Made by a program: the position numbers and the translations under genes
Notes under the pieces: generated by a model
What the model saw: the letters and a program-made list of their open reading frames with translations, nothing else
The model's database searches: none
Told to the model about the DNA's origin: nothing
Shown: positions 33,125 to 34,481 of the stretch, piece after piece
Layout: each line of letters starts with the position of its first letter
Numbering within the stretch: the stretch's first letter is position 1
DNA from: JAZNGX01 sp045576675
GTDB lineage: Bacteria > Bacillota > Clostridia > Monoglobales > Firm-18
Assembly (NCBI GenBank): GCA_045576675.1
Contig: JAZNGX010000128.1
Coordinates: 1-34,481, forward strand
DNA length: 34,481 nucleotides
Direction of reading: 5' to 3'

Positions 33125-34481
33125 ATGAAAAAATTTATTAGTTTAATTTGCGTATTGGCAATTGCATTGTCAATGGTAACATTTGTTTCGGCTGACGGTA
33201 CTGTTGCAAACAGTATAATTGATGAAAACTTTGATGATTGGACAACAATTGAAAAAGGTAATTACATTGGTCCATTTAAGGTTCATACAAATTTAGCAAA
33301 TTTTGAGATTAAAGATGGTGCGTTAAAAACAGGTGCAACTGCATCAGCAGCAAGTGTTATATTATTGTTGGGTGATTCTGGTCATGGTAATCCTGCAACA
33401 TATATCAAAGGAAAAGCTGTTATGGAATTCAAATTTAAGCAGGATGTTGTTGGTGAAGCAGGTCGTATGCTTCAAATTACAGATAGCTCAAGCGGTAATG
33501 GACCTAAGCTTGCAATAACAGGCGGCAGTCTGGTTACTTGGAATGGAGCCTCAATGAAAACAATTACAGCTGTAACTGCAGGCAAATGGTATAACGTTAA
33601 AATTATATTTGATGCAGCGAATGCTACATTTGATTTATATGTTGATGGTGTTCAGAAGGCGGATGATTATGGCTTCTATAATGAAAGCACATATAACGGA
33701 AGCATTTGCAGAATGATAGTTAATGTTAATGCAAACTGCCCTGCAGTATACTATGATGATATTAAGCTATACGAAGAACTTGCAGGTGTAACTGTTCTTG
33801 CTGATGAGAATTTCAACTCAATGGCAACAGGCAATAAGGTATCTTCAATTTCAGGTGGAAGCTTTACATCACCTTCATCAAATCGTAACACTGTTGAAAC
33901 AATTGCAACAGGTGATAATGCAATCAAATTTGATTCATCAGCAAGCTTTGCAAATCTGATGTTAGAAAAGAACGGTAGCAAAAATAACACTGTTACTGAC
34001 AATTATGTTGTAGAATTTAAGTGGAAAAAGGATACTGTTGATTCTACAACAAATAACCAGGCAACGAATGATGAATATATTTTTGCTGCTGCAGGTTATG
34101 ATACAGACAATCAGTTTGGTACTGCATTCAAAATCCGTCTTCATAAAGATATGCCACTTGTACAGCATAAAGATGCAAACGGAACTGTAACAAATTATTG
34201 GCTATATGGCAATACAACTACAAAAATTAATGCAGGTCAGTGGTATAAATATAAGATTCATGTAAATATGGCAGCTAATACCTTTGATGTGTATATTGAC
34301 GATAAATGTATGGCTCAGTCGTTGCCGTTTACTCCCGATACTGTAGGTGATAAATACAATGGTTTGATGCGTGTGTTTATGACACATTCAGGAAGTCAAT
34401 ACAAGGGTGTGTATTGGATTGATGACATTAAGATTTATGAGGACAACGGATTGGATGAATTATTAAATCTTAACGTAAGCA
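33125..34481 (+). CDS. Secreted multi-LamG-like protein, 3' end beyond the window
   Basis: An open reading frame from ATG 33125 to the window edge (452 complete codons). It starts 24 nt after the CapA-like gene, with AAGGAG at 33111-33116. The signal peptide is about 23 residues (MKKFISLICVLAIALSMVTF, cut near VSA-DG). Two LamG/ConA-like modules follow: about 30-217 (DENFDDWTTIEKG to YYDDIKLYEELAG) and about 220-445 (LADENFNSMATGNK to YWIDDIKIYEDNG). Each holds the internal KWYNVKIIFDAANATFDLYVDG-type segment seen also in the 13316 and 15901 genes. Such modules often bind carbohydrate. The missing 3' part may hold an enzyme domain, SLH repeats or more LamG modules. Confidence 0.85.
   Translation, partial: MKKFISLICVLAIALSMVTFVSADGTVANSIIDENFDDWTTIEKGNYIGPFKVHTNLANFEIKDGALKTGATASAASVILLLGDSGHGNPATYIKGKAVMEFKFKQDVVGEAGRMLQITDSSSGNGPKLAITGGSLVTWNGASMKTITAVTAGKWYNVKIIFDAANATFDLYVDGVQKADDYGFYNESTYNGSICRMIVNVNANCPAVYYDDIKLYEELAGVTVLADENFNSMATGNKVSSISGGSFTSPSSNRNTVETIATGDNAIKFDSSASFANLMLEKNGSKNNTVTDNYVVEFKWKKDTVDSTTNNQATNDEYIFAAAGYDTDNQFGTAFKIRLHKDMPLVQHKDANGTVTNYWLYGNTTTKINAGQWYKYKIHVNMAANTFDVYIDDKCMAQSLPFTPDTVGDKYNGLMRVFMTHSGSQYKGVYWIDDIKIYEDNGLDELLNLNVS

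Overview
The window is AT-rich DNA that most resembles a Gram-positive, spore-forming-lineage Clostridia genome. The reasons are a SigH-family sigma factor, SLH (S-layer homology) and copper-amine-oxidase-like 'stalk' domains, AAGGAGG-type ribosome binding sites, near-consensus sigma-A promoters and strong intrinsic terminators. The surface proteins and rhamnogalacturonan genes recall pectin specialists of the Monoglobus type. That placement is inference, not proof.

Layout. Bases 1-80 hold a cluster of short G-rich direct repeats, cut by the window edge, that looks like the end of a mobile element. Next is a convergent type II restriction-modification pair: an MvaI/BcnI-type endonuclease (156-1361, +) and a C5-cytosine methyltransferase (1401-2717, -). 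They share a bidirectional terminator, and each has its own near-perfect promoter. A tRNA-Lys(CTT) gene (3016-3091, -) with its own promoter and terminator closes this segment. Bases 3226-8019 are housekeeping-like: a secreted propeller-like/stalk-domain protein (-), an Mrp/NBP35 ATPase (+), a zinc-ribbon protein and sigH (-), and a seven-TM membrane protein (+).

From 8295 to the right edge every gene is on the + strand and belongs to a polysaccharide-use locus, most simply read as rhamnogalacturonan-I (RG-I) degradation. It holds an intracellular GH78 alpha-L-rhamnosidase, two secreted SLH proteins, two giant secreted tandem paralogues (1950 and 1378 aa) that look like PcRGLX/YetA-type exo-rhamnogalacturonan lyases, a GH105 unsaturated rhamnogalacturonyl hydrolase, an LplABC/YtcQ-YteP-YtcP-type oligosaccharide importer without its own ATPase, a serine hydrolase, a CapA-like metallophosphoesterase-fold protein, and the start of another secreted LamG-like protein that runs off the window. 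From 10617 onward the gaps are 3-47 nt, or the genes overlap, with no visible terminator, so this may be one transcript of about 24 kb.

Proposed working model (inference): surface proteins and lyases cut RG-I outside the cell, the importer brings in unsaturated oligosaccharides, and GH105 and GH78 alternately remove the unsaturated galacturonyl and rhamnosyl residues in the cytoplasm. The GH78 gene and the long operon carry nearly the same 22-bp element over their -35 boxes, which suggests common control. No regulator of the locus lies in the window.

Most worth a second look: the giant tandem paralogues and their family placement, the LamG-like modules spread over several surface proteins, the shared promoter element, a possible three-way-junction RNA at 10463-10535, and the G-rich repeats beside the restriction-modification pair. 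No stretch longer than 300 bases lacks an annotated feature.
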